Part shown: positions 5,051 through 11,651 of the stretch, one piece after another
Layout of the letters: the number at the start of each line of letters is the position of its first letter
Position numbering within the stretch: position 1 is the first letter of the stretch
Source of the DNA: Candidatus Woesearchaeota archaeon
GTDB taxonomy: Archaea; Nanobdellota; Nanobdellia; Woesearchaeales; GW2011-AR4
DNA length: 11,651 nt
Reading direction: 5' to 3'
Assembly: GCA_016784195.1 (NCBI GenBank)
Contig: JADHVE010000038.1
Location: 1-11,651 of the forward strand
Position numbers and translations under genes: made by a program
The notes under the pieces: model-generated
Seen by the model: only the letters and a program-made list of their open reading frames with translations
Database searches by the model: none
Told to the model about the DNA's origin: nothing

Positions 5051-5071
5051 AGTAAAAACAAAGGTTAATTT

Positions 5072-6385
5072 ATGTATGAAATTGTTGTAGGCAGGAATGA
5101 AGAAGACAGGAAAAAGTATGGATTACAGGGAACAATTCTTATCGGAAAGCATTATGTAAAGATGGGTCAGACTACTTCTCTCTCAAACAAAATATATATG
5201 GATGTTTCAAGAAGCCATGTTGTTTTTATATGCGGCAAGAGAGGGACGGGAAAAAGCTATACAATGGGAGCTATTGCAGAGGGTGTTGCTGATTTGCCTC
5301 CTGAAATAAACAAGAACCTCTCAATAATAATCCTTGACACAATGGGAATTTACTGGACAATGAAATACCCCAATAAAAAAGACAAAGGCTTACTGGATGA
5401 CTGGGGCTTTGAAGGCAAGGGATTGAATGTCCAGATTTTTACTCCCACAGGATATTATGACAAGTATAAAGAAGCAGGCATTCCAACTGACTTTCCGTTC
5501 TCTATCAAAACAAATGACCTTGATGCTTCTGACTGGTGCATGACATTTGGCATAAGCATAAATGATCCTTGGGGAATTCTGATTGAAAGGATAATTGAGA
5601 CTCTAAAAGAAAATAAACAGGATTATGATATTGATGATATTGTGAGAGAAATTAAAAAAGATACGCACTCAGAGGAAAAAGAAAGGAATGCTGTTGAAAA
5701 CAGATTCTTATCAGCAAAAAAATGGGGCTTGTTCAGCAAAGAGGGAACATTGCTGAAAGACTTGGTGCTGCCCGGGCAGGTAACTGTTTTGGATGTCAGC
5801 TGTTATGTGACAATACCTGGAGCATCCAATTTAAGGGCATTGGTTATTGGATTGGTGGCAGAGAAATTGTTTATAGAAAGGATGGTTGCAAGGAAAAAAG
5901 AGGAGCTTGAAGCATTAGAGAAAGAAATGCATATGTTTGCAAGGGAAGATGATGATGAGAAAAAAGAGCCGTTGGTGTGGCTTGTTGTTGATGAAGCCCA
6001 TGAGTTTTTGCCTAATGTAGGGACTACAACTGCTACGCAGCCGTTAATAACAATCTTGAGGGAGGGAAGGCAGCCAGGCATCAGCTTAGTATTGGCTACC
6101 CAGCAGCCAGGAAAAATCCATACTGATGTGATGACTCAGTCAGATGTGGTTATTGCGCATAGGATAACAGCAAATATAGATGTTCAGGCTCTTGGAGCAC
6201 TGATGCAGACTTACATGAGGGCTGGGTTAGATAAGGAACTGAATATTCTACCTAGAGTAAAAGGCGCAGCGATTGTATTTGATGATATAAATGAAAAGAT
6301 GTATCCTATGAGGGTTAGACCTAGGTTAACGTGGCATGGCGGAGAAGCTCCTTCTGCTATATTAAGTAAGAAAAAGGTTTTTTAG
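5072..6385 (+). CDS. HerA-like P-loop ATPase (FtsK/HerA superfamily, DUF87 type)
   Basis: The 437-residue protein has a short N-terminal beta region (1-45) like the HAS-barrel of HerA proteins. The Walker A motif is GKRGTGKS (55-62) and Walker B is LVWLVVDEAHEF (301-312, D307 and E308). EGRQPGISLVLATQQP (331-346) supplies the conserved arginine region and the polar sensor residues. A charged, coiled stretch at 265-300 interrupts the core. HerA enzymes form hexameric rings that translocate duplex DNA, classically with the nuclease NurA in end resection. No nurA, mre11 or rad50 is adjacent, so a repair role is not supported by context and a general DNA-pumping role is equally likely. It is near the lower size limit for HerA. 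The superfamily call is strong; the exact orthologue is open. Confidence 0.85.
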   Translation: MYEIVVGRNEEDRKKYGLQGTILIGKHYVKMGQTTSLSNKIYMDVSRSHVVFICGKRGTGKSYTMGAIAEGVADLPPEINKNLSIIILDTMGIYWTMKYPNKKDKGLLDDWGFEGKGLNVQIFTPTGYYDKYKEAGIPTDFPFSIKTNDLDASDWCMTFGISINDPWGILIERIIETLKENKQDYDIDDIVREIKKDTHSEEKERNAVENRFLSAKKWGLFSKEGTLLKDLVLPGQVTVLDVSCYVTIPGASNLRALVIGLVAEKLFIERMVARKKEELEALEKEMHMFAREDDDEKKEPLVWLVVDEAHEFLPNVGTTTATQPLITILREGRQPGISLVLATQQPGKIHTDVMTQSDVVIAHRITANIDVQALGALMQTYMRAGLDKELNILPRVKGAAIVFDDINEKMYPMRVRPRLTWHGGEAPSAILSKKKVF

Positions 6386-6404
6386 TTTTGAAGTAAATAT
6401 AATT

Positions 6405-6412
6405 AGGAGGAG
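6405..6412 (+). promoter_or_regulatory. Orphan Shine-Dalgarno-like motif
   Basis: AGGAGGAG is a strong match to a ribosome binding site, but no ATG, GTG or TTG follows within range, and the ATG at 6456 is over 40 bases away. It may be the remnant of an earlier start or chance. Confidence 0.25.
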
Positions 6413-6424
6413 TTCTACAATAAA

Positions 6425-6434
6425 CTTTAAATAA
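6425..6434 (+). promoter_or_regulatory. TATA box of the 99-residue gene
   Basis: CTTTAAATAA is centred about 26 bases before the ATG at 6456, so the gene probably has its own leaderless transcript and is not simply cotranscribed with the ATPase gene 70 bases upstream. Confidence 0.5.
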
Positions 6435-6455
6435 AACAAAATATTCTCATATTAT

Positions 6456-6755
6456 ATGCCATTTTCAAAATCTTTTCCAAGGACTGTTAAGGGAAGCTCT
6501 TATCCTCAGTGGGAAGAGGTTTTTTTGACAGAAGAAGAGGGGAAAGAAGAAGAAAGAAAATGCAAAGAAGAAAACATAAGGGTTATGAAGGACTGTATTG
6601 ATGATGCTAACCAGATAATTAAAGAAAAAAACCTGAAGGACTATCAGACAGATTTGGTTAATCTGGCTATATCTTTATTTGAAAAAAGAGCTTCACATTC
6701 TATTTACTGGAAAGAAAGCAAAGCAAAGGAAAAATTTGATGAGAGTAATAAATAA
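6456..6755 (+). CDS. Hypothetical protein, 99 aa, charged and mostly helical
   Basis: I do not recognise a named family. The N-terminus MPFSKSFPRTVKGSSYPQWE (1-20) is extended and Pro/Ser-rich. The rest is strongly charged and helical: an acidic segment (EEVFLTEEEGKEEER, 20-34), then CKEENIRVMKDCIDDANQII (36-55), and a final helix (DYQTDLVNLAISLFEKRASH, about 62-81) ending in a Lys/Glu tail. The hydrophobic spacing in the last two helices suggests packing against each other or a partner. There are two cysteines, C36 and C47, too few for a zinc site on their own. It follows the ATPase gene on the same strand by 70 bases, so a functional link is possible but unproven. Its stop lies three bases from the stop of the convergent membrane protein gene. 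Confidence 0.75.
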   Translation: MPFSKSFPRTVKGSSYPQWEEVFLTEEEGKEEERKCKEENIRVMKDCIDDANQIIKEKNLKDYQTDLVNLAISLFEKRASHSIYWKESKAKEKFDESNK

Positions 6756-6758
6756 GTT

Positions 6759-6998
6759 TTACTTGCCTTTTTTTGCTTTTCTATATCTCTCTCCACCAAC
6801 ATGAAGCTGCGCAGTATCAGGGCCGTAAGTCATTGATATCATAGATGCTATGAACATCATCACAAAAAATATTCCAAACGTGAAACCCCATGCTGCTGAT
6901 TGGGGATAGACATATACTGCGGAAATCAAAAAACCGACAATACTGGTTATCATAAATCCACCTGATAAAGGCGCAACTTTTATCTCTTTTTTTGCCAT
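6759..6998 (-). CDS. Small membrane protein with two helices, 79 aa
   Basis: The N-terminus MAKKEIKVAPLSGG is basic. Two membrane helices follow, GFMITSIVGFLISAVYVY (about 14-31) and AAWGFTFGIFFVMMFIASMI (about 35-54), joined by a tight turn (PQS). The C-terminus (TYGPDTAQLHVGGERYRKAK) is polar and basic, so both ends probably face the cytoplasm. I do not recognise a named family. The start is set by AGGTGA at 7003-7008, four bases before the ATG. It lies 20 bases downstream of trpS on the same strand and is probably cotranscribed, which says nothing clear about function. Plus-strand T tract at 6768-6774, inside its last codons, could terminate the convergent transcript. Confidence 0.8.
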   Translation of the reverse strand: MAKKEIKVAPLSGGFMITSIVGFLISAVYVYPQSAAWGFTFGIFFVMMFIASMISMTYGPDTAQLHVGGERYRKAKKGK

Positions 6999-7018
6999 CT
7001 TATCACCTTTTTTTAATT

Positions 7019-8107
7019 TTATTTAAATCTAATAAATTTTAGTTTATCTGTTTGTTTTCTGGCTTTTTCTGTTTTTTTGACAAAATCGTTCATAAACTTA
7101 GCCATCTTTTCACAGGCAATATCTTTTATCTCTCCTGAGGTCATCTTCCCGGATTTGTATTCCATGTAAATCTTATCTAATTCTTCATCATCCTCAACCA
7201 GATGCTGCTTTAACAGCTCAAAAACCATGTCTTCCTCTATTTTTGCACCTAATTTTCTATGCTCTTCTAAGGTATCCCTGCCTCCGGTTTTTGCCTTTTT
7301 TATTTTCCTGCAAACCTGTTGGATATCTTCGGGCAGTTCTATGCAACTTTCAGGATTTGACTTGGACATCTTGAGGGTTCCATTCAAGCTGGGAGCATAT
7401 TTGTGGTATAATCCTGAAGGAAGAAAAAAACCTTTTTTCTTCATCCTGTTTACAATATCTCTCGTTAATCTTATGTGAGGATCTTGGTCGACTCCTACAG
7501 GGATTATGCCCGGCATCCTCTCTTTGAATTGGGGGAATAGGATATCTGCTACCTGAACAACAGCAGACATTATCTTGCCAGGCTCTGCGCTGCCGTAAAT
7601 AGCCTTAAACTCATTTAATGTTATCTTTTTTGCAAATTCGTATGCGCGGTTCATCACTTCCTTATTTTCTGACTGAAAATAAAAGTTAGTTTTTTTAATA
7701 TCCAAACCAAGTGCAACATAAGCAGGAATATGGAAATCTAATGCTGTTTTTTGCGCCTCTTCTAAACTTACACCCCTTGTGGCTGCGGCTTCTAAGTCAG
7801 CAACTAAAACATAACTAACTGCACCATGTTCTTGGAAATACCTTATATTTTCAACAACCATCTTATTTCCAAGATGAATCTTCTCATAAGAAGGCATTAT
7901 TCCACTGAGCACATAGAATTTCTTTTTTTCTTTGATACAATTAGAAATTATCTCTAAATCACGGCCAGCAAATACAACTCCGCGCCTCATTAACCTGTTA
8001 GGGTTTGGAAATAAATCTGGATTGAATAATTCTAATCCAAAATCTTTTACTATCCTCCCATAATCCTCCAGAAGACCAGAGCCCCAGGGGTCAATTATTT
8101 TTTTCAT
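7019..8107 (-). CDS. trpS: Tryptophanyl-tRNA synthetase, archaeal type
   Basis: This class I synthetase attaches tryptophan to tRNA-Trp in the cytoplasm. It has 362 residues. The N-terminal region holds GRDLEII (48-54). The nucleotide-binding signature is GIMPSYEKIHLGN (69-81), where HLGN stands in place of the usual HxGH. PVGVDQDPHIRLTRDI (203-218) is diagnostic of TrpRS and separates it from the related TyrRS. LKMSKSNPES (245-254) carries the KMSKS loop. A helical C-terminal domain follows. Archaeal and eukaryotic TrpRS share this layout, and the length fits an archaeal enzyme with little N-terminal extension. Its TATA box is at 8135-8142, and there is no ribosome binding site, so it probably has a very short leader. 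The chorismate operon ends 77 bases upstream, and the small membrane protein gene follows. Confidence 0.95.
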   Translation of the reverse strand: MKKIIDPWGSGLLEDYGRIVKDFGLELFNPDLFPNPNRLMRRGVVFAGRDLEIISNCIKEKKKFYVLSGIMPSYEKIHLGNKMVVENIRYFQEHGAVSYVLVADLEAAATRGVSLEEAQKTALDFHIPAYVALGLDIKKTNFYFQSENKEVMNRAYEFAKKITLNEFKAIYGSAEPGKIMSAVVQVADILFPQFKERMPGIIPVGVDQDPHIRLTRDIVNRMKKKGFFLPSGLYHKYAPSLNGTLKMSKSNPESCIELPEDIQQVCRKIKKAKTGGRDTLEEHRKLGAKIEEDMVFELLKQHLVEDDEELDKIYMEYKSGKMTSGEIKDIACEKMAKFMNDFVKKTEKARKQTDKLKFIRFK

Positions 8108-8134
8108 TATGTTTTTTGGTTATTAATTTTTGTT

Positions 8135-8142
8135 TATTTAAA
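8135..8142 (-). promoter_or_regulatory. TATA box of trpS
   Basis: On the minus strand TTTAAATA sits about 31 bases before the ATG at 8107, predicting a leader of only a few bases. It shows trpS can be transcribed apart from the aro operon. Confidence 0.5.
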
Positions 8143-8184
8143 TATTTGTATCTCAAAGCTAATCACATACTATCTCAAATCTAT

Positions 8185-9249
8185 TTATTCAGCAATAATC
8201 CTCTGCCTTAAATAAGCATTGACTAAAACAAGAGCCATCATTGCTTCTGCTACAGGCGCTGCACGAGGCACTAAAACAGGGTCGTGCCTGCCTTCTATCT
8301 GGATTATGCTTTTTCTGCCTTGGATATCTAATGTTTGCTGCTTTTTTGCAATAGAGGGAGTAGGCTTTATTGCTATTCTCGCTATGATAGGCATTCCATT
8401 GCTGATTCCCCCTAAAATTCCTCCGCAATTGTTTGTCTTTGTAACAATCTTGTTCTCTTTTTTTACAAAAATATCATTGCACTGGCTGCCTTTCATTTCA
8501 GCAGCTTTAAAGCCTGCACCTATCTCTATTCCTTTTGCTGCATTTATTGTGATTAAAGCTTTGGCAATCTCTGCATCCAGCTTATTAAATACAGGGTCCC
8601 CTAATCCTGGAGGGACATTAAAAGCCAGAACTTCTATAATTCCCCCTACAGAGTCTTTTTCTTTTTTGGCTTTCAGAACAGCATTAAGCATTTTTTTTGC
8701 AGCATTTTTATCAGGGCATCTTAAATCATTTCTTTCTATTTCACTTAAATCAATTTTTTCAGCTTTAATTCCTGCAATTTCTTTTGTATAAGCAACTACC
8801 TTTATCTTTTTTTTTGCTAAAATCTTTTTTGCTACGGCTCCTGCAGCCACCCAATTTGCTGTTTCCCTTGCACTGCTTCTTCCCCCGCCAAGGTAATCAA
8901 AAATTCCGTATTTTTTTGTATAAGTGGAGTCGGCATGTCCTGGCCTAAAGGAATTTTTAATTTTTTTGTATTCTGATGAATTAGCATCTTGATTGTGGAT
9001 TATCATAGCTATAGGCATACCTGTGGTTTTGCCATTAAAGATTCCAGATAAAATTTCAACTTTATCTTGCTCTTTCCTGGGAGTTGAAATTTTGCTTTGC
9101 CCTGGTTTTCTTTTATCTAACTCTTTCTGTATGTCTTTTTTGCTTAACTCTAAATTTGGCAGGCACCCATCTATGATTAAGCCAATTGCCTTGCCGTGGC
9201 TTTCTCCAAAAGTAGTTACCCTAAAGATATCTCCAAATGTGTTTGACAT
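8185..9249 (-). CDS. aroC: Chorismate synthase
   Basis: AroC removes phosphate from EPSP to give chorismate, using reduced FMN as a catalyst; it is the last shikimate pathway step. The 354-residue length is normal. Signatures in order are FGESHGK (14-20, with the catalytic His18), FRPGHADSTY (101-110, His105), the FMN-binding GGGRSSARET (121-130), and a C-terminal GRHDPVLVPRAAPVAEAM block with the conserved aspartate. The N-terminus MSNTFGDIFRVTTFGESHG is standard, which fixes the start. A weak AGGTTA lies six bases before it. It is the last gene of the minus-strand operon, 36 bases after aroK. No second domain with flavin reductase activity is fused, so the flavin must be reduced by another protein. 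All key residues that I can check are present. Confidence 0.97.
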   Translation of the reverse strand: MSNTFGDIFRVTTFGESHGKAIGLIIDGCLPNLELSKKDIQKELDKRKPGQSKISTPRKEQDKVEILSGIFNGKTTGMPIAMIIHNQDANSSEYKKIKNSFRPGHADSTYTKKYGIFDYLGGGRSSARETANWVAAGAVAKKILAKKKIKVVAYTKEIAGIKAEKIDLSEIERNDLRCPDKNAAKKMLNAVLKAKKEKDSVGGIIEVLAFNVPPGLGDPVFNKLDAEIAKALITINAAKGIEIGAGFKAAEMKGSQCNDIFVKKENKIVTKTNNCGGILGGISNGMPIIARIAIKPTPSIAKKQQTLDIQGRKSIIQIEGRHDPVLVPRAAPVAEAMMALVLVNAYLRQRIIAE

Positions 9250-9285
9250 TTTTTATAACCTATTCTCTCATTTACTAATGGCGGC

Positions 9286-9801
9286 TTATCCTAACCTGAA
9301 TATATCTAATTTTTTAATGATTTTATTACATACTTCTTCTACATTCAAATTAGATGTGCCTATAACAAAATCTGCTGCCTTATTATATTTTTCTTTTCTT
9401 TGTTCAGATATTTCCTTAATCTCTTCAATAAATGATCTATAAGTTAATGATGGCCTTTGCTTACTGTTTTTTATTCTTGAAGCAATCACTTTTGGATCTG
9501 CTTTAAGTAAAAAAGTTATACTGTTTTTCTTTAAAGCAGCTATATTTTGGCCTTTTAAGATTATTCCTCCCCCTGTGTCTATGATACAGCCATCCTGGTC
9601 TTTAATATTTTTGATTGCTTCACTTTCTAAATTCCTAAATTTAGCCCAGCTATATTTTTTAACAATCTCATCTATAGAAGCATTAGCTTTACTAACCACC
9701 ATCTTGTCTGTTGATACTAGTTTTCTATTTAGTTTTTTAGCTAAAAGTTTTCCTACTGCTGTTTTTCCAGTTCCTCTATAGCCTATTAAAACTATGTTCA
9801 T
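9286..9801 (-). CDS. aroK: Shikimate kinase, P-loop (bacterial AroK/AroL) type
   Basis: The enzyme phosphorylates shikimate at O3 with ATP. The 171-residue size and motifs are those of the nucleoside-monophosphate-kinase fold: Walker A GYRGTGKT (7-14), shikimate-binding D32 in STDKMV and R56 in AKFRNLE, DTGGGI (75-80) with the substrate-binding glycines, and the lid arginine in RPSL (R116), plus R135 near the C-terminus. Most archaea instead use an unrelated GHMP-family kinase of about 280 residues, so this gene is probably of bacterial origin or from a lineage that replaced the archaeal enzyme. Its ATG overlaps the aroA stop (ATGA, 4 bases), and GAGGAG at 9810-9815 inside the aroA end serves as ribosome binding site. 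No key residue seems missing. Confidence 0.95.
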   Translation of the reverse strand: MNIVLIGYRGTGKTAVGKLLAKKLNRKLVSTDKMVVSKANASIDEIVKKYSWAKFRNLESEAIKNIKDQDGCIIDTGGGIILKGQNIAALKKNSITFLLKADPKVIASRIKNSKQRPSLTYRSFIEEIKEISEQRKEKYNKAADFVIGTSNLNVEEVCNKIIKKLDIFRLG

Positions 9802-11045
9802 TTGTATAACTCCTCAAATTTTTCCCAAAAATCCGGAAATGATTTAGCAACACAATCAGGGTTTTGTATTTTAATACCTTTAATTTTTAATCCTGCGATT
9901 GCAAAGCTCATTGCCATCCTATGATCGTGGTATGTTCTGATTTCAGCTCCATGAAGATTATCAGGAGTAATTGACAATCCGTCTTTTAGCTCTTTAACTT
10001 GAGCCCCTATTTTTTTTAGCTCTAATGCCAAAGCCTTAATCCTGTCTGTCTCTTTTATTCTTAAATTTGCTATGTTGGTTATTTTTGTGGTTCCTTTTGC
10101 AAAACAGGCTATTACGCTTAATGTTTGTACAACATCAGGCATCTTATTCATATCTATTGTAATTCCTTTTAAATCACCGCCCTTCAGGCTTATGAAATCT
10201 TTTCCTTTTTTTACCTTACAGCCCATCTTTTCCAGAGTATTCACAAAATGGATATCTCCCTGTTTTGAATGGGGGTTAATATTTTTGACCTTGACTGCCC
10301 CTTTGGTTAAGGCAGCAGCTCCAAAAAAATAGGATGCGTTTGAAACATCCCCTTCTATGAAATATCTTTTTGCCCTGTATTTTTGATTATTTTTTATTAT
10401 AAATTTTTTATAATTTTTATTTATGACCTTAACACCAAATTCTTTCATGATGTCAAGTGTAATATCAATGTAAGGCTTAGATGTTAAATCAACAACATCT
10501 ATTTCAACATCGTTTTTTGCGTATGGAGCTATCATTAAGATTGAGCTTAGGTATTGGCTGCTTTTTTTACTTCGTAAAGTGGTTTTGATTCCAATAAAAT
10601 TTCCTTTTATTGTTACTGGGGGGCATTTATTTTTACTTTGGACATTAACCCCTAGTTTTTCCAGGGCGTTTAGCAAATCCTGTATTGGCCTTTTTTGCAT
10701 TCTTTTGTTTCCGGTTAGGATTACTTTACTGTTAACCAAAGATGCAAAACCTGTTAAAAAACGCATAGCGGTTCCTGCATTTCCAACATAGATTTTGTTT
10801 TTTGGTGCTTTTATCCTGCCGTTACTTCCATAAACTTCCAAATAATTTTTTTTGATAATTATTTTAATTCCAAATTTCCTTAAGGCAGAAATCATGTGTT
10901 GAGTATCATCGCTTAATAAGGGATTTTTGATAATTGACTTTCCTTTTGCTAAGGCTGAGACTAACAAAGCCCTATGAGTATAGCTCTTTGAGCCAGGAAT
11001 TTCAATTTCTGCATTTAATTTATCTATCGTGTTTATTTTTCTCAT
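9798..11045 (-). CDS. aroA: 3-phosphoshikimate 1-carboxyvinyltransferase (EPSP synthase)
   Basis: AroA joins shikimate 3-phosphate and phosphoenolpyruvate to form EPSP. The 415 residues form the usual two-domain enzyme. The motifs are IPGSKSYTHRAL (16-27, with Lys20, Ser21 and Arg25 for substrate), GNAGTAMRFLTG (88-99, the PEP site), KRMQKRPIQDLL (114-125), SSQYLSSILM for phosphate binding, RIKETDRIKAL with the catalytic Glu, and YHDHRMAMSFAIAG near the end. Gly at the PEP site and the RM-x-x-RPI form resemble class I enzymes more than class II. The ATG at 11045 gives a standard N-terminus and so overlaps aroE by 26 bases; I see no strong ribosome binding site, so translation is probably coupled to aroE. 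The stop overlaps aroK. Sequence is A/K-rich like its neighbours, without signs of recent transfer. Confidence 0.96.
   Translation of the reverse strand: MRKINTIDKLNAEIEIPGSKSYTHRALLVSALAKGKSIIKNPLLSDDTQHMISALRKFGIKIIIKKNYLEVYGSNGRIKAPKNKIYVGNAGTAMRFLTGFASLVNSKVILTGNKRMQKRPIQDLLNALEKLGVNVQSKNKCPPVTIKGNFIGIKTTLRSKKSSQYLSSILMIAPYAKNDVEIDVVDLTSKPYIDITLDIMKEFGVKVINKNYKKFIIKNNQKYRAKRYFIEGDVSNASYFFGAAALTKGAVKVKNINPHSKQGDIHFVNTLEKMGCKVKKGKDFISLKGGDLKGITIDMNKMPDVVQTLSVIACFAKGTTKITNIANLRIKETDRIKALALELKKIGAQVKELKDGLSITPDNLHGAEIRTYHDHRMAMSFAIAGLKIKGIKIQNPDCVAKSFPDFWEKFEELYK
9810..9815 (-). promoter_or_regulatory. Ribosome binding site of aroK within aroA
   Basis: On the minus strand GAGGAG encodes the last Glu-Glu of AroA and lies eight bases before the aroK ATG at 9801, which itself overlaps the aroA stop codon. 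This supports the aroK start and tight coupling of the two proteins. Confidence 0.65.
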
Positions 11046-11651
11046 TGTTTAGACGGTTGATTATAGGATTTCTCATTACGTTTATTGGCATTTCTTGATT
11101 AGTCCATAATTTAAATTGGATTGCAGCTTGGTGAATGAGCATTTCTATTCCTGGAATCACTTTGCAGTTATTTGATTCGGAGTCTTTGATTAATTTTGTC
11201 TTATGCGGATTGAAGACAGCATCAAAAACAACCATGTTTTTAAGAAATCTTTTTGGGATTAATGACCTGCCTATATCTGGAGACATTCCTACAGAGGTTG
11301 TGTTAACAAGAATATCAGTTTCAATATTTTTAAAATTGTTCAAACTGTCGTAATTACAGTTAAATTCTTCTGCAAGCTTTTTAGCTTTTTCTTTTGTCCT
11401 ATTTAAAATGGTTATAATGCCTTTTTCCTGGGTTAATCCATAGACTACTGCGCGGGCTGTTCCGCCTGCTCCTAAAACAGTTATTTTTTTGTTTTTAATC
11501 TCTGTTTTGTTTTTTATTACAGTTATTGCCCCATAACAGTCTGTGTTATAGCCTTTTAATTTATTGTTTTTATTTACGATTGTGTTAACTGCGCCTATTT
11601 TTTTAGCTGTATTGTCAATAGAATCGAGATGTTTCATTACAGCTACTTTAT
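11020..11651 (-). CDS. aroE: Shikimate dehydrogenase, N-terminus beyond the window
   Basis: AroE reduces 3-dehydroshikimate to shikimate with NADPH. The frame stays open to the right edge: the codons before the internal Met at 11637 read KVAV, and the whole stretch KVAVMKHLDSIDNTAKKIGA matches the family's middle, where the Lys is most likely the catalytic one. About 209 of some 270 residues are visible. They show GAVNT, GYNTDCYGA (with the second catalytic residue, Asp), the NADP-binding loop VLGAGGTARAVVYG, NRTKEKAKKL (the basic NRT motif that favours NADPH), LVNTTSVGMSPD, and the C-terminal PGIEMLIHQAAIQF. So the ATG at 11637 is not the true start. The gene ends inside aroA, 26 bases past its start. 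It is the first visible gene of the operon; aroB or aroD could lie upstream, outside the window. Confidence 0.95.
   Translation of the reverse strand, partial: KVAVMKHLDSIDNTAKKIGAVNTIVNKNNKLKGYNTDCYGAITVIKNKTEIKNKKITVLGAGGTARAVVYGLTQEKGIITILNRTKEKAKKLAEEFNCNYDSLNNFKNIETDILVNTTSVGMSPDIGRSLIPKRFLKNMVVFDAVFNPHKTKLIKDSESNNCKVIPGIEMLIHQAAIQFKLWTNQEMPINVMRNPIINRLNNEKNKHDR

Larger units (their letters stand above)
4769..5071. other. 303-base divergent spacer with a hairpin and nested palindromes
   Basis: No gene is visible. It holds the two divergent promoters (at 4789-4797 and 5043-5050), a bulged hairpin at 4839-4872 and palindromes at 4924-4960. The middle is too long for promoters alone, so it may encode a small RNA or operator sites. 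Confidence 0.55.

Noticed and set aside
5722..5910. Second frame inside the HerA-like gene
   Set aside because: It overlaps the ATPase frame in a region just before Walker B and has no independent signals.
8189..8428. Open frame of 79 codons on the same strand as aroC but in another frame
   Set aside because: It lies wholly inside aroC, whose frame carries all chorismate synthase motifs.
11635..11637. Internal Met as the start of aroE
   Set aside because: The reading frame stays open to the window edge, and the residues before it (KVAV) continue the family alignment, so the gene is cut by the window.

Overview
The window looks like part of an AT-rich archaeal chromosome, most likely from a DPANN lineage of the Nanoarchaeota, Woesearchaeota or Pacearchaeota kind. 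The evidence is an archaeal-type DnaG primase with a TOPRIM core, an archaeal-type tryptophanyl-tRNA synthetase, a HerA-like P-loop ATPase, and AT-rich TATA-like boxes about 25-27 bases before several start codons, which suggests many leaderless or short-leader mRNAs. The lineage is an inference. No rRNA, tRNA, CRISPR array, transposase or integrase is visible.

Layout, left to right. 1-349 (minus) is the N-terminal part of PRPP synthetase (prs), cut by the window edge. 477-793 (minus) is a small unknown gene split by a -1 frameshift. 914-1363 (plus) is an unknown 149-residue protein. 1364-2180 is an 817-base stretch without an ordinary gene, but it is full of RNA or DNA structure: two paralogous tandem hairpins, a third hairpin with the same apex, a 74-base folded element ending directly at an ACA, a long inverted repeat, and a hairpin enclosing a Shine-Dalgarno sequence and a 14-codon reading frame. 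It leads into dnaG (2181-3395, plus). Convergent with dnaG is a membrane-anchored protein with two thioredoxin-like domains (3437-4768, minus). A 303-base divergent spacer with its own hairpin and palindromes follows, then the HerA-like ATPase (5072-6385, plus) and a 99-residue unknown protein (6456-6755, plus). A two-helix membrane protein (6759-6998, minus) lies directly downstream of trpS (7019-8107, minus).

The right-hand third is a minus-strand shikimate operon, transcribed in the order aroE, aroA, aroK, aroC. It shows strong translational coupling: a 26-base overlap between aroE and aroA, a 4-base ATGA overlap between aroA and aroK, and a 36-base gap to aroC. Together these genes carry 3-dehydroshikimate through shikimate, shikimate 3-phosphate and EPSP to chorismate, the precursor of Trp, Phe and Tyr. 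The next gene downstream is trpS, which uses one end product but has its own TATA box. The shikimate kinase is the P-loop (bacterial) type, not the GHMP-fold kinase usual in archaea.

The best candidate for something undescribed is the structured region before dnaG. The shikimate operon and the housekeeping genes are otherwise ordinary.
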